From the NCBI GenBank assembly GCA_963933885.1, contig CAWVWF010000010.1, positions 1 through 37,065 of the forward strand: a stretch of 37,065 nt of DNA. Reading direction: 5' to 3'. The notes beneath the pieces are model-generated. The model did not search any database and was not told where the DNA came from. It saw only the letters and a program-made list of their open reading frames with translations. This document shows positions 1 to 8,236 of this stretch, in pieces (position 1 is the first letter of the stretch; each line of letters opens with the position of its first letter). The translations under genes were made by a program, and so were the position numbers. This DNA comes from CAWVWF01 sp963933885 (GTDB taxonomy: Bacteria > Bacteroidota > Bacteroidia > Flavobacteriales_C > GCA-002722245).

Positions 1-209
1 ATTCCTATTCCAACTACTAAATTTACTACTGGTATAAATGTAAGCGCAAGCCACCAAGTTGGTCGTTTTATTAATTGAAGCCATATCAAAGTGCTATAAA
101 CAGGAATGAAGGCTTTCCAGAAAGCATGATCAGCTTTTTTGAAAAACAATCCAAGACCAACTCGGATTCCGAGCCACATTAATATTAGAATAATAGTAGT
201 TGATTCCAT
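1..209 (-). CDS. lepB: Signal peptidase I-like protein, N-terminal part (cut by window edge)
   Basis: This is a reading frame of 69 codons that runs off the left edge of the window. It starts at the ATG whose complement lies at 207-209, and an in-frame stop sits four codons upstream, so this start or the inner Met11 must be used. The peptide begins with a hydrophobic helix, followed by a Lys-Lys-Ala-containing segment and the stretches AFWKAFIPVYSTLIWLQL and RPTWWLALTFIPVVNLVVGI. This matches, from memory, the N-terminal membrane region of Bacteroidetes S26 signal peptidases I (two helices before the catalytic domain). The Ser/Lys catalytic pair would be outside the window and cannot be checked. 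It lies 41 bases downstream of ndk on the same strand, so co-transcription is plausible. It could also be another small multi-helix membrane protein that shares this N-terminal module. Confidence 0.6.
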   Translation of the reverse strand, partial: MESTTIILILMWLGIRVGLGLFFKKADHAFWKAFIPVYSTLIWLQLIKRPTWWLALTFIPVVNLVVGIG

Positions 210-250
210 TAGGAAGTTTTATTGATTGAAGAGAAGTAACTAAGTATTAC

Positions 251-670
251 TTAAAATATTTCGTTAGATGCAAAATGAAAGTCCATTTCAATTTTCGCAT
301 TGTCATTAGAGTCTGAACCGTGAGCAGCATTCATAGTTTTATTAGTAGCAAATGCTTTTCTAATTGTTCCATCAGCAGCCTCGTTTGGATCAGTTGCCCC
401 AATTAATGCTCTGTAATCTTCAACAGCATTGTCTTTTTTCAAAACAGCAGAAATAATTGGACCTCCAGACATGAATGAAACTAATTCATCATAAAATGGT
501 CTACCAGCATGAACAGCATAAAACTCTTGAGCTTGCTCAGTAGAAAGGTGTCTCATTTTTAACGCTACAATCTCAAAGCCAGCTTCTTGAATCATTTTTA
601 AAATGCTACCTGCATACCCTTTTCTCATTGCTTCGGGTTTGATCATTGTAAATGTTAAGTTACTAGCCAT
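251..670 (-). CDS. ndk: Nucleoside diphosphate kinase
   Basis: The enzyme moves the gamma phosphate from ATP to other nucleoside diphosphates through a phosphohistidine, which balances NTP and dNTP pools in the cytosol. The protein has 139 residues, the usual size for bacterial Ndk. Family signatures are all present: TFTMIKPEA near the N-terminus (residues 6-14), the Kpn-loop area around residues 90-115, and the active-site motif NAAHGSDS with the catalytic histidine at residue 117. There is no signal peptide. It is transcribed away from guaA, with 167 bases between the two start codons. The segment 706-713, read on the minus strand, is TATATTTG, a perfect match to the Bacteroidetes TAnnTTTG box, 35 bases upstream of the start. 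The signal peptidase-like gene follows downstream. The identification is secure. Confidence 0.97.
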   Translation of the reverse strand: MASNLTFTMIKPEAMRKGYAGSILKMIQEAGFEIVALKMRHLSTEQAQEFYAVHAGRPFYDELVSFMSGGPIISAVLKKDNAVEDYRALIGATDPNEAADGTIRKAFATNKTMNAAHGSDSNDNAKIEMDFHFASNEIF

Positions 671-705
671 TTTGTATGTTTTTAGTGAGATGAATTATTT
701 ATGCT

Positions 706-713
706 CAAATATA
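706..713 (-). promoter_or_regulatory. Putative ndk promoter, TAnnTTTG box
   Basis: Read on the minus strand this is TATATTTG, matching the Bacteroidetes -7 consensus TAnnTTTG. It lies 35 bases upstream of the ndk ATG. The nearest TTG upstream leaves only 14 bases of spacer, so the -33 element is weak or absent. Confidence 0.4.
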
Positions 714-826
714 CCCAAATGAAATAGCAATACGATAAATTCTAAAGTTAACTTATTAAGAATTTCACATATAAAATGTTGAAAACTGTAGGCGCTCTGA
801 AGGTATAAATGTGGTAATTTATTGTT

Positions 827-834
827 TATCTTTG
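827..834 (+). promoter_or_regulatory. Putative guaA promoter, TAnnTTTG box next to the start codon
   Basis: TATCTTTG matches the Bacteroidetes -7 consensus exactly. It ends three bases before the ATG at 838, so a transcript started from it would have little or no leader. No convincing -33 TTG is seen at the expected distance. Confidence 0.4.
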
Positions 835-837
835 TGC

Positions 838-2370
838 ATGCAACAAAAGATTTTAATCCTAGATTTTGGATCCCAATATACTCAGTTAATCGCTAGAAGA
901 GTAAGAGAATTAAATACTTACTGTGAAATCCACCCTTTTAATAACCCTCCAGTAATTGATGAATCAATAACTGGTGTTATTCTTTCAGGAAGTCCATATT
1001 CGACTTTAGATGAAAAGGCACCTAAATTTGACTTGAGTAATATTAAAGGAAAACTTCCACTTTTAGGAATTTGTTTTGGTGCACAATATTTAGCTAAATC
1101 TAATGGAGGTTCTATTGAACCATCTAAGATTAGAGAATACGGTAGAGCGAATATTTCAAGCATTGATGACCAGTATCATTTAATGGATGGAGTTCCTTTA
1201 GGTTCTCAAGTTTGGATGAGTCATGGTGATACAATAACTAAATTACCAAAAGGTTTTGAAGTTATTGCAAGTACTAAAGATGTTGAATGTGCAGCTTTCC
1301 ATGTTGCTGGAGAAGAAACTTTTGGAATTCAATTTCACCCAGAAGTTTACCATTCAACAGATGGTGCTACAATCTTAAAAAACTTTATAGTTGGTGTTTG
1401 TAAGTCTAAACAAGATTGGACACCAGATTCTTTTGTTGATTCAACTGTTGCTGATTTGAAAGCAAAAATTGGAAATGATAAAGTTGTATTAGGTTTATCA
1501 GGAGGAGTTGATAGTTCGGTTGCGGCAATCCTATTGGATAAAGCGATCGGGAAAAATCTTCATTGTATTTTTGTAGACAATGGTTTACTTAGAAAGGATG
1601 AGTTTGATCAAGTTCTTGAACAATACAAAGGGTTAGGTTTAAATGTAAAAGGAGTTGATGCTAAAGATAGATTCTTAGATGAATTGGCTGGTGAATCAGA
1701 TCCTGAAAAGAAAAGGAAAATTATTGGTAGAGTATTCATCGAAGTGTTTGATGATGAATCTAACCAGATTAAAGATGTTTCTTGGTTAGCCCAAGGAACT
1801 ATATATCCAGATATTATCGAATCTATAAGTGTTGATGGAGGAGCGTCTCAAACAATTAAATCTCATCATAATGTTGGAGGATTACCTGACTATATGAAAT
1901 TGAAAATTGTTGAGCCTTTAAAATTACTTTTCAAGGATGAAGTAAGACGTGTTGGAAGAAGCATGGGAATTGCAGAAAATATTTTAGGAAGACATCCTTT
2001 CCCTGGTCCAGGTTTGGCGATTAGAATCTTAGGAGATATTTCAAGAGAGAAAGTTCGTATTCTTCAAGAAGTAGATTACATTTTTATAAACGGTTTGAAA
2101 GAACATGGTTTATACGATAAAGTATGGCAAGCAGGTGCTATCTTCTTACCAGTACAGTCTGTTGGTGTAATGGGAGATGAGCGTACTTATGAAAATGCTG
2201 TTGCTTTAAGAGCTGTAGAAAGTACAGATGGAATGACTGCTGACTGGGTGAATTTACCTTATGAGTTTTTAGGATTAATTTCGAATGAGATAATAAATAA
2301 AGTAAAAGGAATAAATAGAGTAGTATACGATATTAGCTCTAAACCACCTGCTACTATTGAATGGGAATAG
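838..2370 (+). CDS. guaA: GMP synthase (glutamine-hydrolysing)
   Basis: It converts XMP to GMP using ATP and ammonia released from glutamine. I choose the ATG at 838, giving 510 residues. The frame is open nine codons further upstream to 811, but those codons have no family resemblance, whereas MQQKILILDFGSQYTQLIAR is the typical GuaA start. The class I glutamine amidotransferase domain fills residues 1-190, with nucleophile Cys79 in GICFGAQ and the His167/Glu169 pair in FHPEV. The ATP-pyrophosphatase domain follows, with its P-loop SGGVDSS at residues 221-227. The C-terminal dimerisation domain carries HPFPGPGLAIRI. All catalytic residues are intact. It heads an apparent operon: the LysM protein begins 20 bases after the stop and hemF overlaps that gene. 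Confidence 0.97.
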   Translation: MQQKILILDFGSQYTQLIARRVRELNTYCEIHPFNNPPVIDESITGVILSGSPYSTLDEKAPKFDLSNIKGKLPLLGICFGAQYLAKSNGGSIEPSKIREYGRANISSIDDQYHLMDGVPLGSQVWMSHGDTITKLPKGFEVIASTKDVECAAFHVAGEETFGIQFHPEVYHSTDGATILKNFIVGVCKSKQDWTPDSFVDSTVADLKAKIGNDKVVLGLSGGVDSSVAAILLDKAIGKNLHCIFVDNGLLRKDEFDQVLEQYKGLGLNVKGVDAKDRFLDELAGESDPEKKRKIIGRVFIEVFDDESNQIKDVSWLAQGTIYPDIIESISVDGGASQTIKSHHNVGGLPDYMKLKIVEPLKLLFKDEVRRVGRSMGIAENILGRHPFPGPGLAIRILGDISREKVRILQEVDYIFINGLKEHGLYDKVWQAGAIFLPVQSVGVMGDERTYENAVALRAVESTDGMTADWVNLPYEFLGLISNEIINKVKGINRVVYDISSKPPATIEWE

Positions 2371-2390
2371 TGTTTGATTAAACAGATTTT

Positions 2391-4061
2391 ATGAGAAATT
2401 TTATTGCTTTATTTTTACTTGTATTGTGCACTTATGTAAATGCACAAAGCGAAGATGATGTTGTTATTGAAGACGGAAAGACTTTTTGTATTCACAAAAT
2501 TAAAAAAGGTGAAACACTTTACAGTTTAGCTAGATCATACGACGTTAAAGTTAAACACATCAAAAAAGCCAATGATGGATTAACTTCTGATCTTAGTTTA
2601 GATCAAGCAATTAAAATCCCATGTAAAGATAGAAAGGTAACGCCTGTTAAGGAAGAAGTAAAGAAGGATACTATAGTTATTAAGGACTCTACAATTGATG
2701 AGTTTAAAGGGAATTATATTTTTCATACAATAGTTAAAGGAGAAACTGTTTATAGCATCACTAATAAATTCAACATTACTGAAATCCAATTTTATAAAGA
2801 CAATGATGAAGCGAAACGTGTTGGATTAAAATTAGGAGCTGTTGTGAGGATTCTTCAAGTTGAGAATACGGATGAAGATCATATCGTAATAGAACGTCAC
2901 TTTCTTAATATAGTAGGGAATAGCAAGCTAAATACTTTTGGTGCAGATTCTAACTTATTAAAAGATTCAACTGTATTTCAATTGGCTGTTATGTTGCCAT
3001 TTCAATATGAAAGGAATGTTGAGTTTCTAAAGGAGTTTAAAGAAGATCAACAGCCTAAATTGTATAGAGAAACAAAGACTTTTGTTGAATTGTATCAAGG
3101 GATTAAGATAGCTGTAGATTCAATTGTTAAGCTTGGATTAAATGTTCAACTTTTTGTATATGATACAAAAGCAGATACAAATGAGATTAAGAAAATAATA
3201 CAAAAACCTGAAGCTAAATACTTTGATTTAGTTATAGGGCCTGGGTATACAAGTACTTTTGCTTTCGCATCTAAGTATTTCAAAGGATCAGGAATTCCAA
3301 TGATTTCTCCTTTAAGTAAAAAAGATAGAGTTATTAAGGACAATCCATTTACGATCAAAATAGTTCCGTCTTATGAAAATCATCTGGAAGCAATTTCTAA
3401 ATATGTAAACGAAAACTATTTAAATGAAAATATCATTATCGCAATGCAAGATGATAATGATAAGAAGTATGCAATGAAGATTGAAAGAGATATTATGTCT
3501 CAAGCTTTAATGAATGATTCTTCTGCTAATCTATCAATTTCGAAAGTAAAAGGTGATTATGGTGTACAACCAAAATTTGTGAAAGGAAAGAAGAATATTG
3601 TGATTTTGGCTAATAACAAAGAATCGTTTACTTCCAAATTGGCTGTTCGTTTAGTAGATAAGTCTTCTTCTCATGAAATATTTGTTTTTGGTACTGAAGA
3701 TCTTAAGAAATATAGAAATATTGAAGTTGCATATTGGGATAGTTTAAACATCCATATAACAGGAGCATCTAACGTAAAGTATGGTTTACCTTTAGTTGAT
3801 AAATTTATTACAACTTATTTTAATCAATTTTATACAGAGCCATCAAAGTATGCCTTTTCTGGGTTTGATTTTACTTTCATGCTTTTGAAACAAGCTATTG
3901 ATACAAAGAAATATAATCACTCAGCTGTTGTAGGAAACTATTTTATGGGTGGTTTTAGAGACTACCAATTCAAATACAACGGAGATCAAAATGGAATATC
4001 AAACAATGCTGTTAATATTTTCCGATTCCACGATTTTAAATTCGTAAAAGTAAATGATTAG
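2391..4061 (+). CDS. Exported protein with two LysM domains and a periplasmic-binding-type domain
   Basis: The product has 556 residues and a signal peptide (residues 1-18, cleavage expected after VNA). Two LysM peptidoglycan-binding modules follow, at residues 33-78 (KKGETLYSLARSYDVKVKHI) and 110-155 (VKGETVYSITNKFNITEIQF). From about residue 197 to the end, the sequence looks like a type I periplasmic-binding fold of the branched-chain amino-acid receptor kind (LAVMLPFQYER, the middle segment YFDLVIGPGYTSTFAFASKY, and a late FSGFDFTFMLLKQAID helix). Such LysM-plus-receptor fusions are common in Bacteroidetes but have no settled role that I know of. A structural or sensing role at the peptidoglycan, analogous to LpoA-type activators, is only a guess. 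No ABC transporter genes are nearby. The stop codon overlaps the hemF start by 8 bases, which suggests translational coupling. Confidence 0.8.
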   Translation: MRNFIALFLLVLCTYVNAQSEDDVVIEDGKTFCIHKIKKGETLYSLARSYDVKVKHIKKANDGLTSDLSLDQAIKIPCKDRKVTPVKEEVKKDTIVIKDSTIDEFKGNYIFHTIVKGETVYSITNKFNITEIQFYKDNDEAKRVGLKLGAVVRILQVENTDEDHIVIERHFLNIVGNSKLNTFGADSNLLKDSTVFQLAVMLPFQYERNVEFLKEFKEDQQPKLYRETKTFVELYQGIKIAVDSIVKLGLNVQLFVYDTKADTNEIKKIIQKPEAKYFDLVIGPGYTSTFAFASKYFKGSGIPMISPLSKKDRVIKDNPFTIKIVPSYENHLEAISKYVNENYLNENIIIAMQDDNDKKYAMKIERDIMSQALMNDSSANLSISKVKGDYGVQPKFVKGKKNIVILANNKESFTSKLAVRLVDKSSSHEIFVFGTEDLKKYRNIEVAYWDSLNIHITGASNVKYGLPLVDKFITTYFNQFYTEPSKYAFSGFDFTFMLLKQAIDTKKYNHSAVVGNYFMGGFRDYQFKYNGDQNGISNNAVNIFRFHDFKFVKVND

Positions 4062-4980
4062 TCCTTTTGCTGAAGAGGTTAAAAGCTTCTTTATGAATTT
4101 GCAGGATGATATTTGTGCTGCAATAGAAAACACTGATGGTAAAGCTAAATTCATCCAAGACAATTGGGAGCGTGAAGGTGGTGGTGGAGGAAGAACAAGA
4201 GTTCTTGAAGATGGTGATATAATTGATAAAGGAGGTGTTAACTGGTCTGGTGTTGAAGGAGAATTACCTGATAATATTCAAAAAGCCTTAGGATTAGAAT
4301 CTAAATATTTCTTCGCTACAGGTGTTTCTATAGTTATGCACCCAGTAAGTCCCATGGTTCCTATTATTCATATGAATGTTAGGTACTTCGAGACTAGAAA
4401 AAGTAAAGATGCTCCTGAAATTGAAGATTCATGGTTTGGTGGAGGAATTGACTTAACACCACATTATGTTGTTGATGAAGATACTACTTGGTTTCATAAT
4501 CAACTTAAATCAGTTTGTGATCAAAATAATCCTGAATATTATGAAGCTCATAAAAAATGGGCTGATGATTATTTCTTTATCAAACATAGAAAGGAAACTA
4601 GAGGAGTTGGTGGAATTTTCTTTGATAGAATGAAGGTTAACGACAATACTTCTTTAGAAGACTTATTCAAATATGTACAAGGCGTTGGTGAGCAGTTTGC
4701 TCCAATATATACTACATTAATGAGTAAGAACTCAAAGTTAGATTACGGTGAGAAAGAGCTTGAATGGCAACGAATAAGAAGAGGTCGATATGTTGAGTTT
4801 AATTTAGTTTATGATAAAGGAACTAAATTCGGATTAGATACTGATGGAAGGATAGAAAGTATATTAATGAGTTTGCCTAGAATGGCAAGTTGGCCATACG
4901 ATTTTAAAACTGAAGAGGGTACTGAGGAATCCTTAACGAAGGAGAAGCTTGTTAAAGGAATTGATTGGGCTTCTAAATAA
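4054..4980 (+). CDS. hemF: Oxygen-dependent coproporphyrinogen III oxidase
   Basis: It performs the aerobic decarboxylation of coproporphyrinogen III to protoporphyrinogen IX in heme synthesis, in the cytosol. The 308-residue length fits the family. Diagnostic stretches are WEREGGGGGRTRVLEDG (residues 38-54), HMNVRYFE (106-113), SWFGGGIDLTPHY (126-138), FFIKHRKETRGVGGIFFDRM (174-193) and RRGRYVEFNLVYD, in the last quarter. His96, His106, His148 and His178 lie where the family's conserved histidines are expected; this assignment is by eye. The start codon lies inside the last codons of the LysM gene. A strong terminator follows 23 bases after the stop. Presence of the oxygen-requiring isozyme points to an aerobic way of life. 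Confidence 0.95.
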   Translation: MISPFAEEVKSFFMNLQDDICAAIENTDGKAKFIQDNWEREGGGGGRTRVLEDGDIIDKGGVNWSGVEGELPDNIQKALGLESKYFFATGVSIVMHPVSPMVPIIHMNVRYFETRKSKDAPEIEDSWFGGGIDLTPHYVVDEDTTWFHNQLKSVCDQNNPEYYEAHKKWADDYFFIKHRKETRGVGGIFFDRMKVNDNTSLEDLFKYVQGVGEQFAPIYTTLMSKNSKLDYGEKELEWQRIRRGRYVEFNLVYDKGTKFGLDTDGRIESILMSLPRMASWPYDFKTEEGTEESLTKEKLVKGIDWASK

Positions 4981-5003
4981 AGATTATAAGATTATATTTA
5001 ACA

Positions 5004-5038
5004 GGCATTTTTACAACTAGTGAAAATGCCTTTTTTTT
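5004..5038 (+). terminator. Intrinsic terminator after hemF
   Basis: GGCATTTT at 5004-5011 pairs with AAAATGCC at 5023-5030. Three further pairs (one a G-T wobble) extend the stem to 11 bp with a five-base loop, followed by eight T residues. It closes the guaA-LysM-hemF transcription unit. Confidence 0.85.
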
Positions 5039-5060
5039 GATTAATGTTATTTATTAAGAT

Positions 5061-5591
5061 ATGACTATCGGTGTTATTTTATGTGGTGGACTTAGTACAA
5101 GAATGAAGTCTGATAAAGGTTTGGTTTCTTTTGGAGGTGTGTCTTTTTTAGAAGTGATATATGATTCTGTTATAGAGTGTTTTGATAGCGTTGTCGTATC
5201 TATTAATTCAAGTCAGGTTGATGCTTACACAGCCCGTTTCCTAGACTATAAATTTGTTGTGGATAGTTCAGATGAAAAAGGTCCGATAAACGGTATTCTA
5301 AGTGTACACAAACAATACCCGAGTTCTAATTTATTAGTGGTTCCTTGTGATATGATTAAGTTAGATAAGTCATTTTTATTAGAGCTTGAATCTTTAGAAT
5401 CACAGGTTTATAAAGAAGTTGAAATTCAACCTTTTCCTATGTTTGTTACATCAGATAAATTGAAAGAAATTTCTGAAGTGAAATTAGAAAGGTATAGTCT
5501 GAAATATATTATTGAAGAATTTAAGATTAAGTCCAAAGATATATCATCAGACAATCGATTTTTTAATGCAAATAGTATGTCTGATTTGTAG
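5061..5591 (+). CDS. mobA: Molybdenum cofactor guanylyltransferase-like protein
   Basis: MobA attaches GMP to molybdopterin-Mo to form the bis-MGD cofactor used by nitrate reductases and related enzymes. The 176-residue protein opens with the nucleotide-binding signature LCGGLSTRMKSDKG (residues 7-20). It carries VVPCDM around residue 97, where the Asp is the expected Mg2+ ligand, and ends with FFNANSMSDL, like the conserved Asn-rich tail of MobA. It is a little shorter than the usual 190-200 residues. It stands alone between the hemF terminator and nirB. Closeness to the nitrite reductase genes suggests a link to nitrate assimilation, but no nitrate reductase gene lies in this window. A related NTP transferase with another substrate cannot be excluded. 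Confidence 0.85.
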   Translation: MTIGVILCGGLSTRMKSDKGLVSFGGVSFLEVIYDSVIECFDSVVVSINSSQVDAYTARFLDYKFVVDSSDEKGPINGILSVHKQYPSSNLLVVPCDMIKLDKSFLLELESLESQVYKEVEIQPFPMFVTSDKLKEISEVKLERYSLKYIIEEFKIKSKDISSDNRFFNANSMSDL

Positions 5592-5597
5592 TATTCT

Positions 5598-5620
5598 AAC
5601 ATCACATTTATTGATGTTTT
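5598..5620 (+). terminator. Possible weak terminator after mobA
   Basis: AACATCA (5598-5604) and TGATGTT (5612-5618) form a 7-bp stem with a seven-base loop, starting seven bases after the mobA stop and running into a short T tail. The stem is A+T-rich, so termination may be partial. Confidence 0.35.
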
Positions 5621-5654
5621 CTAAACCAGCAAAAAAAGCTTTTCAATCAACATA

Positions 5655-5666
5655 TTAGTCGACTAA
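5655..5666. promoter_or_regulatory. Perfect 12-bp palindrome upstream of the nirB promoter, operator candidate
   Basis: TTAGTCGACTAA is a perfect inverted repeat. It lies eight bases upstream of the TTTG of the predicted nirB promoter, the position expected for an activator or repressor site. The cognate regulator is not in the window. Confidence 0.35.
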
Positions 5667-5674
5667 AATCTAAG

Positions 5675-5702
5675 TTTGATAAAGGAAAAAGATGTATTTT
5701 TG
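5675..5702 (+). promoter_or_regulatory. Putative nirB promoter
   Basis: TTTG at 5675-5678 is followed after 16 bases by TATTTTTG at 5695-5702, fitting the Bacteroidetes -33 TTTG and -7 TAnnTTTG elements with a slightly short spacer. The nirB ATG lies 35 bases downstream of the -7 box. Confidence 0.55.
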
Positions 5703-5737
5703 CACCCTCAAAATCTGTAAGATTTAGATCGATTATT

Positions 5738-8236
5738 ATGGGGAAGAAAAAATTAGTTGTTGTTGGTAATGGAATGACCAGTTATAAGTTTTGCGAGAAG
5801 CTATTTGAAGGTGGTTTTTTAAGTCAGTTTGAAGTAGAAGTATACGGTGAAGAACCAGTTCCTGCTTATGATAGAGTTCATTTAACAGATTACTATACTG
5901 GAACACCAATTGATGAGCTTTTAATGGCATCCAAAGAATGGTATGCTGATAAAGGAATTACATTAAATGTAGGTCAATTAATTACTGACGCTGATGTTTC
6001 AGGAAAAACAATAACAACCCATACAGGAGTTCAAACAAACTATGATATTTTAATATTCGCATCAGGATCTGGAGCATTCGTTCCTCCAATTCCAGGAGTA
6101 GAAAAGAGAGGAGTTTTTGTATATCGTACAATAGAAGATTTAGATCGCATTAAAACTTATATTCCAAAAGCAACTAAGGCAGCTATAATAGGTGGTGGTT
6201 TATTAGGATTGGAAGCAGCCAAAGCTGTTATGGATGAAGGATTACCAACTTCTGTTATTGAATTTGGCGATCGTTTAATGCCAAGACAGCTAGATCCTCA
6301 AGGGGGTGATGTGCTAAAGGGAACTTTGGAAAGTTTAGGACTTTCTGTTTTAACCGGAAAAAACACAAAGAATATAGAAGGAGAAGGGAAAATTGAAGGA
6401 ATGCAATTCGCAGATGGAACATCATTAAATGTTGATTTACTAGTTATTTCTGCTGGAATAAAACCTAGAGATGAAGTTGCTGAAAAAGCAGGATTATCTA
6501 TAGGTACTCGTGGAGGAATTGTAGTTAATGAAAAAATGGAAACATCAGCGAAGGATGTTTATGCAATTGGAGAATGTGCCTTAGCTCATAATATGATTTG
6601 GGGATTAGTAGCACCATGTTATGATATGGCTGAAGCTTGTATTTCAACAATTACTGATGGTGATCAAACTTTTGATGGTGCAGATCTTTCAACAAAATTA
6701 AAGCTGATTGGAACTGATGTAGCAAGTTTTGGTGATGCACTTGGTGAGACAAAAGGTTGTAAAACTGTTAAATACGAAAACAAAGCACTTGGGATTTACA
6801 AGAGAATCAATATAAGTGAGGATGAAAAACTATTACTGGGAGGGATTTTAGTAGGTGAAGCAGATGATTACAACATGATGCTTCAAATGGTAAATAACAA
6901 AATGGTTTTACCTCCAAATCCAGAAGATTTGATTTTAGGTGCTAGAGGAGGAGAAGGTGGAGTTCAATTAAATGTTCTTGATTTACCAGATGATGCTATT
7001 ATTTGTTCTTGTGAGAATGTTTTAAAAGGTGGTATTTGTTCATCAATTAACAATGATAAGATTACGAATGTTCTAGAGCTTAAATCTGCTACAAAAGCTG
7101 GTACAGGTTGCGGTGGTTGTATGCCTATGGTTAACGACTTGTTAGATTCTACTTTGAAATCTAATGGAGTCATAGTTAAAAAAGTAATCTGTGAACATTT
7201 CAATTATACACGTCAGGAACTTCTAGATTTAATTAAACTAGGTGAAATTAAAACTTACAAAGCTTTAATTTCTAAAAATGGTTCTGGATACGGTTGTGAG
7301 GTATGCAAACCTTTAGCAGCTTCACTTTTAGCAAGTACTTGGAATGAACTAATTACTAAGCAGGCTGTAATTCAAGATACCAACGATAGATTTTTAGCTA
7401 ATATTCAAAGAGGTGGAACTTACTCAGTTGTTCCCAGAATACCAGGAGGGGAAATCACACCAGATAAATTGATCGCTATTGGTCAAGTTGCAAAGAAGTA
7501 TGATTTGTATACGAAGATTACTGGAGGGCAAAGAATAGATTTATTTGGAGCTAGAGTAGATGAATTACCAGATATCTGGGAAGAGCTTATTGATGCTGGT
7601 TTTGAAAGTGGTCATGCTTACGGTAAGAGTTTAAGAACAGTAAAGAGTTGTGTTGGATCAACATGGTGTAGATATGGACAACAAGAATCTGTATCCTTTG
7701 CTATTAAGGTAGAAGATAGATATAAAGGAATTCGTTCTCCTCATAAGTTAAAAGGAGGTGTTTCTGGTTGTGTGAGAGAATGCGCAGAAGCAAAAGGAAA
7801 AGATTTTGGAATCATAGCTACTGAAAAAGGTTGGAACTTATACGTTTGTGGAAACGGTGGAGCTGAACCAAAACATGCTAAATTATTGGCAACTGATATT
7901 GATGATGAAACATGTTTAAAACTGTTAGATCGTTTTTTAATGTTTTACATCAGAACATCTGCACCTTTAACAAGAACATCTAAATGGTTAGATAGCCTTG
8001 AAGGTGGTATTGATCATTTGATCGAAGTAGTTGTAAATGATAGCTTGGGCGTTTGTACTGAACTAGACAATGAAATGCAATTATTAGTAGATACTTTTCA
8101 TTGTGAATGGAAGGAGGTTGTTAATAATCCTGAATTAAGAAAAAGATTTACACATTTCGTGAATTCTGAATCAAAAGATAAATCAGTTGATTTTGTAGAA
8201 TTGAGAGATCAAAAAATGCCGAAACAATGGAATTAG
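5738..8236 (+). CDS. nirB: NADH-dependent nitrite reductase, large subunit
   Basis: It reduces nitrite to ammonium in the cytosol with six electrons from NAD(P)H passing through FAD, iron-sulfur centres and siroheme. The protein has 832 residues, close to the family norm. An N-terminal FAD/NAD reductase module carries VVVGNGM (residues 7-13) and a second dinucleotide fold IIGGGLLGLEAA (150-161). Next is a BFD-like [2Fe-2S] module with Cys423, Cys425, Cys458 and Cys461, and a second Cys-bearing copy (Cys485, Cys520, Cys523). The ferredoxin-like and siroheme/[4Fe-4S] domains follow, with ligands Cys638 and Cys644 (SCVGSTWCRYG) and Cys678 and Cys682 (SGCVRECAEA), a C-x5-C...C-x3-C pattern. All centres look intact. 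nirD overlaps the 3' end by 10 bases. Confidence 0.97.
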   Translation: MGKKKLVVVGNGMTSYKFCEKLFEGGFLSQFEVEVYGEEPVPAYDRVHLTDYYTGTPIDELLMASKEWYADKGITLNVGQLITDADVSGKTITTHTGVQTNYDILIFASGSGAFVPPIPGVEKRGVFVYRTIEDLDRIKTYIPKATKAAIIGGGLLGLEAAKAVMDEGLPTSVIEFGDRLMPRQLDPQGGDVLKGTLESLGLSVLTGKNTKNIEGEGKIEGMQFADGTSLNVDLLVISAGIKPRDEVAEKAGLSIGTRGGIVVNEKMETSAKDVYAIGECALAHNMIWGLVAPCYDMAEACISTITDGDQTFDGADLSTKLKLIGTDVASFGDALGETKGCKTVKYENKALGIYKRINISEDEKLLLGGILVGEADDYNMMLQMVNNKMVLPPNPEDLILGARGGEGGVQLNVLDLPDDAIICSCENVLKGGICSSINNDKITNVLELKSATKAGTGCGGCMPMVNDLLDSTLKSNGVIVKKVICEHFNYTRQELLDLIKLGEIKTYKALISKNGSGYGCEVCKPLAASLLASTWNELITKQAVIQDTNDRFLANIQRGGTYSVVPRIPGGEITPDKLIAIGQVAKKYDLYTKITGGQRIDLFGARVDELPDIWEELIDAGFESGHAYGKSLRTVKSCVGSTWCRYGQQESVSFAIKVEDRYKGIRSPHKLKGGVSGCVRECAEAKGKDFGIIATEKGWNLYVCGNGGAEPKHAKLLATDIDDETCLKLLDRFLMFYIRTSAPLTRTSKWLDSLEGGIDHLIEVVVNDSLGVCTELDNEMQLLVDTFHCEWKEVVNNPELRKRFTHFVNSESKDKSVDFVELRDQKMPKQWN

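Noticed and set aside
811..837. Upstream extension of guaA with nine extra codons
   Set aside because: The extra residues do not resemble GuaA, and the promoter-like box TATCTTTG lies within them, so they would not be in the transcript.
5004..5038. Repeat relationship among terminators at hemF, yidC and HU (all starting with GGC)
   Set aside because: They share only the usual G+C-rich stem base; loops and remaining stems differ, so they are independent terminators.
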